Origin: Lachnospiraceae bacterium
GTDB taxonomy: Bacteria > Bacillota > Clostridia > Lachnospirales > Lachnospiraceae
DNA length: 32,042 bases
Direction of reading: 5' to 3'
Assembly: GCA_024693925.1 (NCBI GenBank)
Contig: JAILKH010000118.1
Coordinates: 1-32,042 of the forward strand
The position numbers and the translations under genes are program-made. The notes below the pieces were generated by a model. The model ran no database searches. It saw only the letters and a program-made list of their open reading frames with translations, and was not told the DNA's origin. Positions 24,392 to 32,042 of the stretch are shown here, one piece after another (within the stretch, counting starts at the first letter, position 1; every line of letters starts with the position of its first letter).

Positions 24392-25792
24392 ATGAATAAA
24401 GAGTATACAATAAATTGTAAAAAAGATGAGACGGTGCTTGAAGCGTTGCGGCGTCAGGGGATCACCATAAGGGCGTTCTGTAATGGAAGGCATTCCTGCG
24501 GAAAGTGTAGGATCATGCTTGATGAAGAGAACATGAGTGAAGTTACCTACGAAGAAATGTATCTTCTTACGGATGAAGAGAATGCTATGGGTGCGCGGCT
24601 TGCCTGTTTTGTTAAGCCCGACGGTGGGGATGTTGATTCCCTGAAGGTTACAGTGCTTGACATGCTTGAAAGTGAAGCGCCTATACAAACGGGTACAGGT
24701 GATCTGTCTATGTCTTTTAGTATAGGTGATCTGTCATTTGTTGCCATAGATATCGGAACCACAACAATAGCGGCAAAGATGATAAAGGGCGGGGAAGTGA
24801 TATATACCGCTTCAAGGATGAATTCTCAATGCAGCTACGGAGCGGACGTTATTTCAAGAAGTGAATCTGCAATAAAAGGTTATGCGGAAGAGCTAAGCAA
24901 TTGTCTTATGGATGATATAAATGCCATCATAGATGAACTTCCGGAAAATCCCGGTAATGTTATTATTTCCGCAAATACTACTATGATACATTTGCTCATG
25001 GAATATCCTTTGGCTGAGATGATAAATTATCCTTTCAGACCATATTATACGGGATGGCATAAAAAGAATTTTATGATGGATTCGGGAAAGATACTTCCCT
25101 GGACCATTCTCCCGAATCTTTCCGCATATATCGGCGGTGATGTTGTTTCCGGATTGTATTTCTGTGATTTTACCGAGACGGATAAGGTAAATCTCTTTAT
25201 CGATCTTGGTACCAACGGAGAGATGGCTATAGGAAACAGGCAGCGTATATTAACGGCTTCGGCAGCTGCGGGTCCGGCTTTTGAAGGTACTCGTTTGAAT
25301 GTTGCGACGGATGTTATAAAATGTATGGCTGATCTTAGGAGAAACGGTATTATTGATGAGAATGGTTCGCTTAAAGATCCGTATTTTGATGAAGGCTATA
25401 ATTATAAAAACAGTGGTATGAATGATTATGTAACGCTGTATCAGAAGGATATAAGAGATATACAGATGGCTAAATCCGCTATTAGGGCAGGTATTGAGAT
25501 CCTTATGAAGAAATACGGAGTTACGGCATTACAGGTTAACAAGTTATATCTGGCCGGCGGAATGGGTCATGGTCTTGATATTCATAGTGCTGTTGAAATA
25601 GGTCTGTTGCCCAAAGAACTGGAGTCAAAGACCGTGCCTGTGGGGAATTCATCCCTGGCCGGCAGTATTAAATACGGTAACAGCGGATTTGATGATTCCG
25701 ATATTGAGAAGATAATATCCGTAAGCGAAGAGGTTCTGCTTAGTAATGAGAAGGAGTTTTCGGGTTTGTATTACGAATATATGCAGTTTTGA
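24392..25792 (+). CDS. RACo-like ferredoxin-ASKHA protein (corrinoid activation type)
   Basis: This is a 466-aa protein. The N-terminal 2Fe-2S ferredoxin domain (1-92) has C30, C36 and C39 in AFCNGRHSCGKC, plus C72. A short linker leads to an ASKHA-fold domain with AIDIGTTTIAAKM (118-130), IISANTTMIHLL, LFIDLGTNGEM and the end motif LAGGMGHGLDIHSAVEIGLLP. Relatives (RACo, DUF4445) use ATP to re-reduce oxidised corrinoid methyl-transfer proteins. No corrinoid protein or methyltransferase lies in this window, so the partner is unknown. The ATG is preceded by GGTAGGG. It starts 46 bases after the small membrane peptide gene. Confidence 0.88.
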   Translation: MNKEYTINCKKDETVLEALRRQGITIRAFCNGRHSCGKCRIMLDEENMSEVTYEEMYLLTDEENAMGARLACFVKPDGGDVDSLKVTVLDMLESEAPIQTGTGDLSMSFSIGDLSFVAIDIGTTTIAAKMIKGGEVIYTASRMNSQCSYGADVISRSESAIKGYAEELSNCLMDDINAIIDELPENPGNVIISANTTMIHLLMEYPLAEMINYPFRPYYTGWHKKNFMMDSGKILPWTILPNLSAYIGGDVVSGLYFCDFTETDKVNLFIDLGTNGEMAIGNRQRILTASAAAGPAFEGTRLNVATDVIKCMADLRRNGIIDENGSLKDPYFDEGYNYKNSGMNDYVTLYQKDIRDIQMAKSAIRAGIEILMKKYGVTALQVNKLYLAGGMGHGLDIHSAVEIGLLPKELESKTVPVGNSSLAGSIKYGNSGFDDSDIEKIISVSEEVLLSNEKEFSGLYYEYMQF

Positions 25793-25850
25793 GGAATTTC
25801 CTTAAGACACAATATATAGTATTTAAATAAATTTTTGAATAAATATGTTG

Positions 25851-25913
25851 TATAATCCTATAAGGGTATGTTATTATTTTATCGGTGCGGAATTTTAAAG
25901 TTTTGCACCGATA
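25851..25913 (+). promoter_or_regulatory. Aquaporin leader: -10 element and strong hairpin
   Basis: TATAAT at 25851-25856 is a consensus -10 with a weak -35. Downstream, TATCGGTGC (25880-25888) and GCACCGATA (25905-25913) form a 9-bp stem whose interior can pair further, followed by a T-rich stretch (TATTATTTTATTATT). This may be a terminator for the preceding gene or a leader attenuator for the aquaporin gene, whose SD starts 20 bases later. Confidence 0.5.
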
Positions 25914-25948
25914 TATTATTTTATTATTATCAGAAGGGAGAATGTAGG

Positions 25949-26647
25949 ATGAAGAAATATGTAGCTGAGTTTATTGGTACCCTGGTGCTTGTTTTCATGG
26001 GTTGCGGTACCGCTATGTTGGTTGGCTGTGACAGCAGCTATGGATGCGGATATATTCTTACTGCGTTCGCGTTTGGCCTCGTTATTGTAGGTATGGCTTA
26101 TTGTGTGGGAAATATATCGGGATGCCATATCAATCCGGCTGTATCTTTGGGAGTATTTATGACAGGCGGAATATCCGGACGTGATTTTGGTGGATATGTT
26201 GTATCCCAGTGTCTTGGATCGCTTGTAGGAACCGCATTACTTGCAGCGGTATTCGGTCTTGGCGGTGTTACAGATATGACAGGAGGATATGGTTCAAACG
26301 GTCTTGCCGGAGTAAACGGTAATGCTTTTGCGGGACTTTTGGTTGAGGTCATCCTTACTTTTATATTTGTTATGACGATCCTTGGCGTTACATCAAAGAA
26401 GGCATCGCATGGTTCTTTTGGAGGAATTGTTATTGGTTTTACATTGGTTCTTGTTCATATTCTTGGAATAGGCTTGACCGGAACGTCTGTAAATCCTGCA
26501 AGAAGCTTAGGCCCTGCTATTTTCGCCGGAGGAAGTGCTTTGTCAAGTTTGTGGGTATTTATCGTAGGTCCGCTTGTTGGTGCGGCACTTGCGGCAATTG
26601 TTTATAAGTTCCTTGAGAAGGATGACGAAGAAAAAACAGAGGAATAA
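25949..26647 (+). CDS. Aquaporin (MIP family, AqpZ-like)
   Basis: This is a 232-aa six-TM channel with both half-helix motifs: NPA at 62-64 (CHINPAVSLG) and 182-184 (TSVNPARSLGP). Likely selectivity-filter residues F42, H170 and R185 match water-selective AqpZ. A glycerol facilitator would carry Trp and an Asp after the second NPAR, and neither is seen. I chose ATG 25949 because GGGAG (25936-25940) lies 8 bases upstream; the longer in-frame start at 25868 would add residues encoded by the leader hairpin. The C-terminal tail is short and acidic. Probable role: water flux and osmotic adaptation. Confidence 0.95.
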   Translation: MKKYVAEFIGTLVLVFMGCGTAMLVGCDSSYGCGYILTAFAFGLVIVGMAYCVGNISGCHINPAVSLGVFMTGGISGRDFGGYVVSQCLGSLVGTALLAAVFGLGGVTDMTGGYGSNGLAGVNGNAFAGLLVEVILTFIFVMTILGVTSKKASHGSFGGIVIGFTLVLVHILGIGLTGTSVNPARSLGPAIFAGGSALSSLWVFIVGPLVGAALAAIVYKFLEKDDEEKTEE

Positions 26648-26788
26648 AATATTCCTTAAATAGAGTGGAAATGGTATTGACTAAGCTACGATGATAAGAT
26701 GAGTATTGTATATGGTTTTATATTAATACTTAATTGCGGTAAATCCGTAAGGGAGCTTAAGGGGTTATTCCATATTGGTATATAATAG
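26648..26788 (+). other. Non-coding gap after the aquaporin gene
   Basis: About 140 bases separate the aquaporin stop from the terminator stem. A good -35-like TTGACT (26677-26682) occurs, but there is no -10 at 16-18 bases. A 28-codon frame from 26699 has no SD. This could be a long 3' UTR or a small RNA ending at the terminator. Confidence 0.3.
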
Positions 26789-26820
26789 AAGAAGGCTTCG
26801 TATTTTGAAGCCTTCTTTTT
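26789..26820 (+). terminator. Intrinsic terminator downstream of aquaporin
   Basis: AAGAAGGCTTC (26789-26799) and GAAGCCTTCTT (26807-26817) form an 11-bp perfect stem with a 7-base loop, followed by a T run to 26820. It is strong on the plus strand and may also stop the minus-strand AraC-type transcript that ends at 26841. Confidence 0.88.
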
Positions 26821-26840
26821 ATTATGCAATTTATATGTTT

Positions 26841-27746
26841 TTATTTTATATTTAAGCTGTCGATAGAGATATCTTCGGGATCGTTTAAACGGGGATCCTT
26901 CATCTTTTTAAATTCTGTCGGAGTGCATCCTTTTATTATCTTGAACATACGCATAAACGAAGAAATGCTGTTATACCCGGATTTAAGAGCCACCTCACTA
27001 AGGCTTATTTTGTGATCCAGCATAAGCTTTTCGGCGTAATGGATTTTTTTTAGATTAACGTATTTGTAAAATGAAATATTGGTAAATTCCTTAAATAAAC
27101 GGCTGAAATGGTATTTGGAAAAGCCGGTCATCTTAGCCATATCATCGAGACATAATTCTTCTGTACAATGATCGTTTATATATTCACAAATATAAGATAT
27201 TTTATTTGTGTATTCCTGCTGCTTAAAGGGCGATATACAGCTGAATCTATCAGGATCGTTAGTGAAGTCGCGTCCTAAAATAAGAAACAGAGTCAGAAGC
27301 TTTGTATAGATTGCCAGATTTTTAAGGGGAGTATTTGATAAATATTCCCGTTTGATATCCAATAGGATATTTTTGGCCTGTTCATGTATTGCCGGAAAGG
27401 TTTCCGGTGTGATCAAAAGAGCGGGTTGTATAAAAGGGAAAAGGGAATCCAGTTCTTTATACATATTTAAAAGTTTCATATCTGCCTGAAAGATTATGCG
27501 TTTACCCTGGGAAGCATGGAGATGATGCAGGGTGCAGGGCGCTATAATGATAATGTCGTTGACCTTCAAAACATATGAAAGACCGTTGCATTCCAGTTTA
27601 TATTCACCTTCCTGCGGCATTATGATCTCAATGGGAGTGTGCCAGTGGGTGGGGTATTCCTCGTATTTTTTATTATCATAAAGCATCAGATAAGAGTCAT
27701 TTTTAAAGTCTACGGTTTCTTCGATGCCGTTAAGTATTTTGATCAT
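26841..27746 (-). CDS. AraC-family transcriptional regulator with cupin sensor domain
   Basis: This is a 301-aa regulator. The N-terminal cupin-like sensor (about 15-105) has H34 and H36 in YPTHWHTPIEIIMP. A helical linker follows. Two C-terminal helix-turn-helix units (about 186-285) contain CLDDMAKMTGFSKYHFSRLFKE and LSEVALKSGYNSISSFMRMFK, the classic AraC pattern. The SD AGGTG lies 7 bases before the ATG. It is divergent from the GH3 gene, so it probably senses a sugar and activates the GH3-xylB unit (inference). Sites could include the repeats listed in the intergenic region. Confidence 0.92.
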   Translation of the reverse strand: MIKILNGIEETVDFKNDSYLMLYDNKKYEEYPTHWHTPIEIIMPQEGEYKLECNGLSYVLKVNDIIIIAPCTLHHLHASQGKRIIFQADMKLLNMYKELDSLFPFIQPALLITPETFPAIHEQAKNILLDIKREYLSNTPLKNLAIYTKLLTLFLILGRDFTNDPDRFSCISPFKQQEYTNKISYICEYINDHCTEELCLDDMAKMTGFSKYHFSRLFKEFTNISFYKYVNLKKIHYAEKLMLDHKISLSEVALKSGYNSISSFMRMFKIIKGCTPTEFKKMKDPRLNDPEDISIDSLNIK

Positions 27747-28064
27747 TTATACACCTGCTTTTTGATTATTAAAACTTGCTATTGTATTAATTCGAAAACA
27801 AAGTACTTAGTATAGTCAAAATATACATTAATCACTGAAAAAAATCAAATATTTTATAAAATTTTAAGCGAAATCGGAACCTTTAGTACCCCCGGAATTT
27901 AAAAATTAACAGATTTTTATTTGGAATTTCGCAAGAATTGATAATAAAAATCAATTTGTTATTGTATCGGATGAAAAAAAGAGTATAATCAATAATATAC
28001 GCATCATTTTTTGCGGCAAAATTCAGTTTGGTATGATATTGCAGGTTGTGATAAGAGGAATTTT
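27747..28064 (+). promoter_or_regulatory. Divergent control region between AraC regulator and GH3 gene
   Basis: This 318-base gap has no gene. GH3 promoter: TTGTAT (27962-27967), 16 bases, TATAAT (27984-27989). Directly upstream is an inverted repeat, AATTGAT-7-ATCAATT (27936-27956), a possible operator. A direct repeat of GGAATTT occurs at 27894-27900 and 27923-27929, 29 bases start to start, as for some AraC half-sites. On the minus strand TTGACT (27818-27813) is a possible -35 for the regulator gene, with no clear -10. I found no clear catabolite-response element. Confidence 0.55.
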
Positions 28065-30206
28065 ATGAATAGAGAAGAAGCTAGGAAAAAAGCTGTAGAA
28101 TTGGTAGAAAAAATGACAGTGGAAGAGAGGGCAAGTCAGTTAAGATATGATTCGCCTGCAATAGAGCGACTTGGTATTCCGGCATATAATTGGTGGAATG
28201 AGGCTCTTCACGGAGTCGCAAGAGCGGGACAGGCTACGGTTTTTCCCCAGGCAATAGCTATGGCTGCGACCTTCGATGATGAACTTATAAAGGAGGTAGG
28301 AGAGGCTGTATCTGTTGAAGCAAGAGCAAAATATAATGCAGTATCCGCAGAGGGAGACAGGGATATATATAAGGGTCTTACCCTGTGGTCACCTAATGTT
28401 AATATATTCAGGGATCCCAGATGGGGAAGAGGGCATGAGACTTTTGGGGAGGATCCATATCTGACTTCCAGGATGGGGGTTTCTTATGTTAAAGGTCTGC
28501 AGGGAGATGGTGAGTATTTAAGGACAGCGGCTTGTGCAAAGCATTTTGCGGTTCATTCAGGTCCTGAGGCTATCAGACATGAATTTAATGCAAAGGTAAC
28601 CGGGAAGGATATGAGGGAGACCTATCTTCCTGCGTTTGAAGAATGTGTTAAAGAAGCTAAAGTTGAAGCTGTAATGGGAGCTTACAATCGTACAAACGGA
28701 GAACCTTGTTGTGCTCATACGGAACTGATGGAAAATATACTTCGTAAAGAATGGGGATTTGAAGGGCATTATGTGTCTGATTGCTGGGCAATAAGGGATT
28801 TTCATGAGCATCATATGGTTACAAAGACCATGGAGGAATCTGCAGCTCTGGCATTAAAAAAGGGCTGTGATGTTAATTGTGGTAACACATATCTTTATCT
28901 TATGCAGGCATATAAGGACGGTTATATTACGCAAGAGGATATAACTCTGTCTGCTGTCAGATTATTTACTACCCGGTTTATGTTGGGCTTGTTTGATCCA
29001 AATGAATATGATTCCATACCCTATGAAAAAGTTGAGTGTTCAAAGCATTTGGAACTTTCGGAGAAAGTGGCAGAGAAATCAATGGTCCTGCTTAAAAATG
29101 ATGATTTTCTACCCCTTGATAAAAAGGGCATAAAAACATTGGGAGTTATTGGACCCAATGCAAACAGCAGAATGGCACTTATAGGAAATTATCATGGAAC
29201 GGCATCAAGATATACAACTATACTTGAAGGAATACAGGATGAAGCGAAAGAGGATTTCAGGGTTTTGTTTTCCGAGGGAGCTCATCTTTATAAAGACAGG
29301 GTAGAGCATCTGGCTCTTGAAAATGACAGGCTTGCAGAAGCGAAGGTGGTTGCAAAACATTCGGATGTGGTTGTTCTTGTGTTGGGATTGGATGAAACCC
29401 TTGAAGGGGAAGAGGGGGATACCGGTAATCGTTATGCTTCGGGAGATAAAACAAGTCTTGATTTTCCTGACTCTCAGACAGCTCTTGCAAAAGCTGTTAT
29501 AGAAACCGGAAAACCTGTGGTGTTAGCGGTTATGACAGGATCGGCTATGGATATATCCTTTGCGGCAAAAGCGGATAACGTTAAATCGATAATTCAGACC
29601 TGGTATCCGGGCGCGGAAGGCGGAAGGGCCTTTGCAAATATTCTGTTTGGAAAAAAATCGCCCTCCGGAAAGCTTCCCGTGACTTTATATAATTCTTTGG
29701 AGGAGTTACCGGAATTTACCGATTATTCCATGAAGGGAAGGACCTACAGATATATTGAGAAGGCAGCACAGTATCCTTTCGGATTTGGCCTGACATATGG
29801 GAGGATTTCCGTAAAAAATGCGGAGTTTGATATAAATAGCTTAAAGGAAGCCGTAAAAGATACAGAGTTGATTGATTCCAAAAAGTTTAAATTAAAGGTA
29901 AATATAATTAATGAAGGCTCCTGTCCTATTGAAGAGGTGATCCAGATATATATTAAAGATATCGATTCTAAATGGGCGGTAAGAAATCATAGTTTATGTG
30001 CCTTTAAAAGGGTTGAACTTAAGGCAGGGGAAGAAAAAGAGGTTGAACTTTTAGTCAGAGGAAAAGCATTTACGGAAATTAATGATGATGGGGAAAGAAT
30101 ATTTGAAGGAAAAAATTATATTCTGTATGCAGGTGTAAGCCAGCCTGATGAAAGAAGCGTATCGTTATGCGGCGTTAAGCCGGTAAGTATAAAGGTTCAA
30201 TTATAA
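28065..30206 (+). CDS. GH3 glycoside hydrolase, probable beta-xylosidase
   Basis: This is a 713-aa family 3 enzyme. The TIM-barrel domain (about 20-320) has the ERLGIPAYNWWNEALHG motif, WSPNVNIFRDPRWGRGHETFGEDPY spanning 109-132, K159-H160 in AKHF, and nucleophile D239 in GHYVSDCWAI. The SDC context and NEALHG are typical of beta-xylosidase/arabinofuranosidase members. The alpha/beta sandwich domain (about 345-550) and a C-terminal fibronectin III-like domain follow. There is no signal peptide, so it acts on imported oligosaccharides. ATG 28065 has AAGAGGA at 5-6 bases; a TTG at 28011 is less likely. xylB follows 22 bases later, which supports xylose as the product. Confidence 0.92.
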   Translation: MNREEARKKAVELVEKMTVEERASQLRYDSPAIERLGIPAYNWWNEALHGVARAGQATVFPQAIAMAATFDDELIKEVGEAVSVEARAKYNAVSAEGDRDIYKGLTLWSPNVNIFRDPRWGRGHETFGEDPYLTSRMGVSYVKGLQGDGEYLRTAACAKHFAVHSGPEAIRHEFNAKVTGKDMRETYLPAFEECVKEAKVEAVMGAYNRTNGEPCCAHTELMENILRKEWGFEGHYVSDCWAIRDFHEHHMVTKTMEESAALALKKGCDVNCGNTYLYLMQAYKDGYITQEDITLSAVRLFTTRFMLGLFDPNEYDSIPYEKVECSKHLELSEKVAEKSMVLLKNDDFLPLDKKGIKTLGVIGPNANSRMALIGNYHGTASRYTTILEGIQDEAKEDFRVLFSEGAHLYKDRVEHLALENDRLAEAKVVAKHSDVVVLVLGLDETLEGEEGDTGNRYASGDKTSLDFPDSQTALAKAVIETGKPVVLAVMTGSAMDISFAAKADNVKSIIQTWYPGAEGGRAFANILFGKKSPSGKLPVTLYNSLEELPEFTDYSMKGRTYRYIEKAAQYPFGFGLTYGRISVKNAEFDINSLKEAVKDTELIDSKKFKLKVNIINEGSCPIEEVIQIYIKDIDSKWAVRNHSLCAFKRVELKAGEEKEVELLVRGKAFTEINDDGERIFEGKNYILYAGVSQPDERSVSLCGVKPVSIKVQL

Positions 30207-30228
30207 TATTTCAATAAAGGAGGAAAAT

Positions 30229-31701
30229 ATGTTATACATCGGTGTTGATCTAGGTACATCTGCGGTAAAGATGCTGTTGATGGACGGTAACGGAAAAATT
30301 GAAAAAATAGTATCAAAGGAGTATCCGCTTAGCTTTCCTCATCCCGGCTGGTCCGAGCAAAAACCCGAGGATTGGTGGGAACAGTCTCTGGCAGGTCTTA
30401 AGGAACTTACAAGCGAATGTGATAAGAGTAAGATAGCCGGAATCAGCTTTGGCGGGCAGATGCATGGACTTGTGGTTCTTGATAAGGATGATAATGTTAT
30501 ACGTCCGGCTATCCTTTGGAATGATGGAAGAACCGGTAAGGAAACGGATTATTTAAATAATGTGATCGGTAAGGATAAATTATCGGAATATACCGCAAAT
30601 ATTGCATTTGCAGGATTTACCGCACCAAAGATACTTTGGATGAAGGAAAATGAGCCTGAAAATTTTGCAAAAATAGAAAAGATCATGCTTCCTAAGGATT
30701 ATCTTGCATATAAGCTTTCGGGAGTGCATTGTACGGATGTGTCGGATGCTTCGGGAATGTTGCTTTTTGATGTAAAAAATAAGTGCTGGTCAAAGGAAAT
30801 GATGGAAATCTGCTCAGTTAAAGAATCTCAGCTTGCTAAGATATTTGAAAGCTATGAAGTAGTTGGAAATATTAAACCTGAGATAGCAAAAGAACTCGGA
30901 TTCGGTGAAAATGTAAAGATAATTGCCGGAGCAGGGGATAATGCGGCAGCAGCCATAGGAACCGGAACTGTAGGAGATGGAAAATGTAATATTTCACTGG
31001 GAACCAGTGGTACGATATTTATTTCCAGTAAGGATTTTACAGTTGATGATAATAATGCTCTTCATGCTTTTGCACATTCCGATGGTCATTTCCATCTTAT
31101 GGGATGTATGTTAAGTGCGGCTTCCTGTAATAAATGGTGGATGGAGGATATTATCGGGACCACTGATTTTGCAAAGGAACAGGAGCCCATCACCGAGGAT
31201 AAGCTTGGAGAAAACAATGTATTCTATATGCCTTATTTAATGGGTGAACGTTCACCTCATAATAATCCCGACGCAAGGGCGGTATTTATAGGGATGTCCA
31301 TGGATTCAACCCGTGCGGATATGACACAGGCAGTGCTTGAGGGTGTATGTTTCGGTATTCGTGATTCCTTTGAAGTTGCAAGATCACAGGGTATAAAGAT
31401 TGAAAGTACCAAGATTTGCGGAGGAGGAGCAAAATCACCTTTATGGAAGAAGATGATGGCAAATGTACTCGGTATACCGGTGGAAGTTATTGAATCGGAA
31501 GAAGGACCGGGTTATGGCGGTGCTATTCTGGCAGCCGTAGGATGCGGTGAATATGCATCGGTGGAAGAAGCTGCGGATAAACTGGTTAAGGTAATAGATG
31601 TGGTTAAGCCGGATGCAGAACTTACGGCAAAATATGAAAAGAAATATCAATACTTTAAGCAGCTTTATCCTACAATGAAATCACTGTTTGGAGCTAAATA
31701 A
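30229..31701 (+). CDS. xylB: Xylulokinase
   Basis: This is a 490-aa FGGY-family kinase phosphorylating D-xylulose to xylulose 5-phosphate. The N-terminal ATPase fold has YIGVDLGTSAVK (3-14), substrate motif SFGGQMHG (73-80), catalytic D237 in AGAGDNAAAAIGTG, the LGTSGTIF phosphate loop and a C-terminal GGGAKSPLWKKMMANVLG motif. Length and residues match XylB closely. A near-perfect AAAGGAGG precedes the ATG. It is co-transcribed with the GH3 gene. Xylose isomerase (xylA), expected in the pathway, is not in the window. The last 37 bases overlap the opposing ROK gene. Confidence 0.95.
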   Translation: MLYIGVDLGTSAVKMLLMDGNGKIEKIVSKEYPLSFPHPGWSEQKPEDWWEQSLAGLKELTSECDKSKIAGISFGGQMHGLVVLDKDDNVIRPAILWNDGRTGKETDYLNNVIGKDKLSEYTANIAFAGFTAPKILWMKENEPENFAKIEKIMLPKDYLAYKLSGVHCTDVSDASGMLLFDVKNKCWSKEMMEICSVKESQLAKIFESYEVVGNIKPEIAKELGFGENVKIIAGAGDNAAAAIGTGTVGDGKCNISLGTSGTIFISSKDFTVDDNNALHAFAHSDGHFHLMGCMLSAASCNKWWMEDIIGTTDFAKEQEPITEDKLGENNVFYMPYLMGERSPHNNPDARAVFIGMSMDSTRADMTQAVLEGVCFGIRDSFEVARSQGIKIESTKICGGGAKSPLWKKMMANVLGIPVEVIESEEGPGYGGAILAAVGCGEYASVEEAADKLVKVIDVVKPDAELTAKYEKKYQYFKQLYPTMKSLFGAK

Positions 31702-32042
31702 GTAACTCCGAGAAAGTGCTTGATCACCAGGCAGGCACCACCCAGTAAAATAGAAATATCCTGAAGACCGGATGGAACAAGAGTACAATAATTGTTCATC
31801 CGGTTTTTTATCTGTTCTTTAATGCGGGAATGCAGTTCCGGAATATAAATGGTAAATCCGGAGTTAATGACTATTACATCCGGGTTAAATATATTAAGTA
31901 TATTATTTATGCCTACGGAAATATATTTAACAAAATCATCTACCATTCTTATTGCGAGAGGCTCATTAGCATTATAAGCCGCTATGAATTCATCCATGGT
32001 AACCTTGGATTGCCCTTTTGAGGAGGAATAAATCTTAAGAAT
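31665..32042 (-). CDS. ROK-family protein (XylR-like repressor), C-terminal part, cut by window end
   Basis: The frame is open from the window edge (32042) to a stop at 31665, giving about 125 residues of the C-terminal part. FNPDVIVINSGFTIYIPELHSRI and ISILLGGACLVIKHFL match the end of ROK proteins, in particular XylR-type repressors that sit beside xylose genes. The N-terminal helix-turn-helix and sugar-binding zinc motif would lie outside the window, so repressor and sugar-kinase forms cannot be separated. It overlaps the end of xylB by 37 bases in the opposite orientation. The terminator of xylB lies within its coding region. Confidence 0.8.
   Translation of the reverse strand: MLKIYSSSKGQSKVTMDEFIAAYNANEPLAIRMVDDFVKYISVGINNILNIFNPDVIVINSGFTIYIPELHSRIKEQIKNRMNNYCTLVPSGLQDISILLGGACLVIKHFLGVTYLAPNSDFIVG
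31767..31809 (+). terminator. Terminator of the GH3-xylB unit, inside the opposing ROK gene
   Basis: ACCGGATG-G-AACAA (31767-31780) pairs with TTGTTCATCCGGT (31792-31804) with one bulged G, followed by six T (31804-31809). It is 65 bases past the xylB stop and has a normal loop size. On the other strand the same bases encode residues of the ROK protein. Confidence 0.85.

Noticed and set aside
26699-26785. A 28-codon frame after the aquaporin gene
   Set aside because: There is no SD, and composition and hydrophobicity are unremarkable.
1-32042. CRISPR arrays, tRNA/rRNA genes, transposases, prophage or toxin-antitoxin genes
   Set aside because: No spaced direct repeats, tRNA arm sequences or recognisable products of these kinds were seen on either strand by eye.

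Overview
The window is about 32 kb of AT-rich, gene-dense chromosome from an anaerobic Firmicute. A Lachnospiraceae-type organism (Butyrivibrio/Roseburia-like) fits best. The evidence is a Gram-positive Tad pilus locus carrying DUF5702- and DUF6382-type proteins, a reverse-order rubrerythrin, a RACo-like ferredoxin/ASKHA protein, strong AGGAGG-type ribosome sites, frequent TTG starts and a xylan/xylose gene group. I saw no tRNA, rRNA, CRISPR array, transposase or phage gene. The species call is inference.

Region 1 (1-9546) is one Tad/Flp pilus operon on the plus strand: TadZ/CpaE-like protein, CpaF ATPase, TadB, TadC, Flp pilin, DUF5702 protein, TadE-like protein with a duplicated Cys/His tail, TadV-type prepilin peptidase, a second TadE-like protein and a DUF6382-FHA membrane protein. 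The genes overlap or lie within 75 bases of each other. Several membrane components start at TTG, while the pilin has ATG and a strong Shine-Dalgarno (SD). An 18-base perfect palindrome separates the first gene's SD from its start codon.

Region 2 (9547-12940) holds a flavodoxin-SCP2 fusion and a HIT protein on the plus strand, convergent with murG and a reverse rubrerythrin on the minus strand. A Fur/PerR-like operator covers the -10 region of the rubrerythrin promoter.

Region 3 (13160-16086) is a histidine kinase with no SD and probably a leaderless mRNA, an OmpR-type regulator with its own extended -10 promoter, and a six-TM potassium channel, closed by a strong terminator.

Region 4 (16276-22739) has a small minus-strand unknown gene. 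It is followed by a hybrid histidine kinase, a double zinc-ribbon membrane protein and a TPM-domain membrane protein whose reading frames overlap end to start, then truA. An SGNH/CE2-like esterase converges on truA with overlapping 3' ends.

Region 5 (22955-26821) holds a CofE-like protein, a 36-residue one-TM protein, a RACo-like activator and an aquaporin with a leader hairpin.

Region 6 (26841-32042) is a xylo-oligosaccharide module: an AraC-type regulator divergent from a GH3 beta-xylosidase-like enzyme and xylB, with the C-terminal part of a ROK (XylR-like) regulator convergent at the right edge. The enzymes lack signal peptides, which suggests that imported oligosaccharides are degraded in the cytoplasm.

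Best candidates for undescribed biology are the hairpin-spaced start of the Tad operon, the hybrid kinase/zinc-ribbon/TPM operon, and the CofE-like/small peptide/RACo-like cluster.
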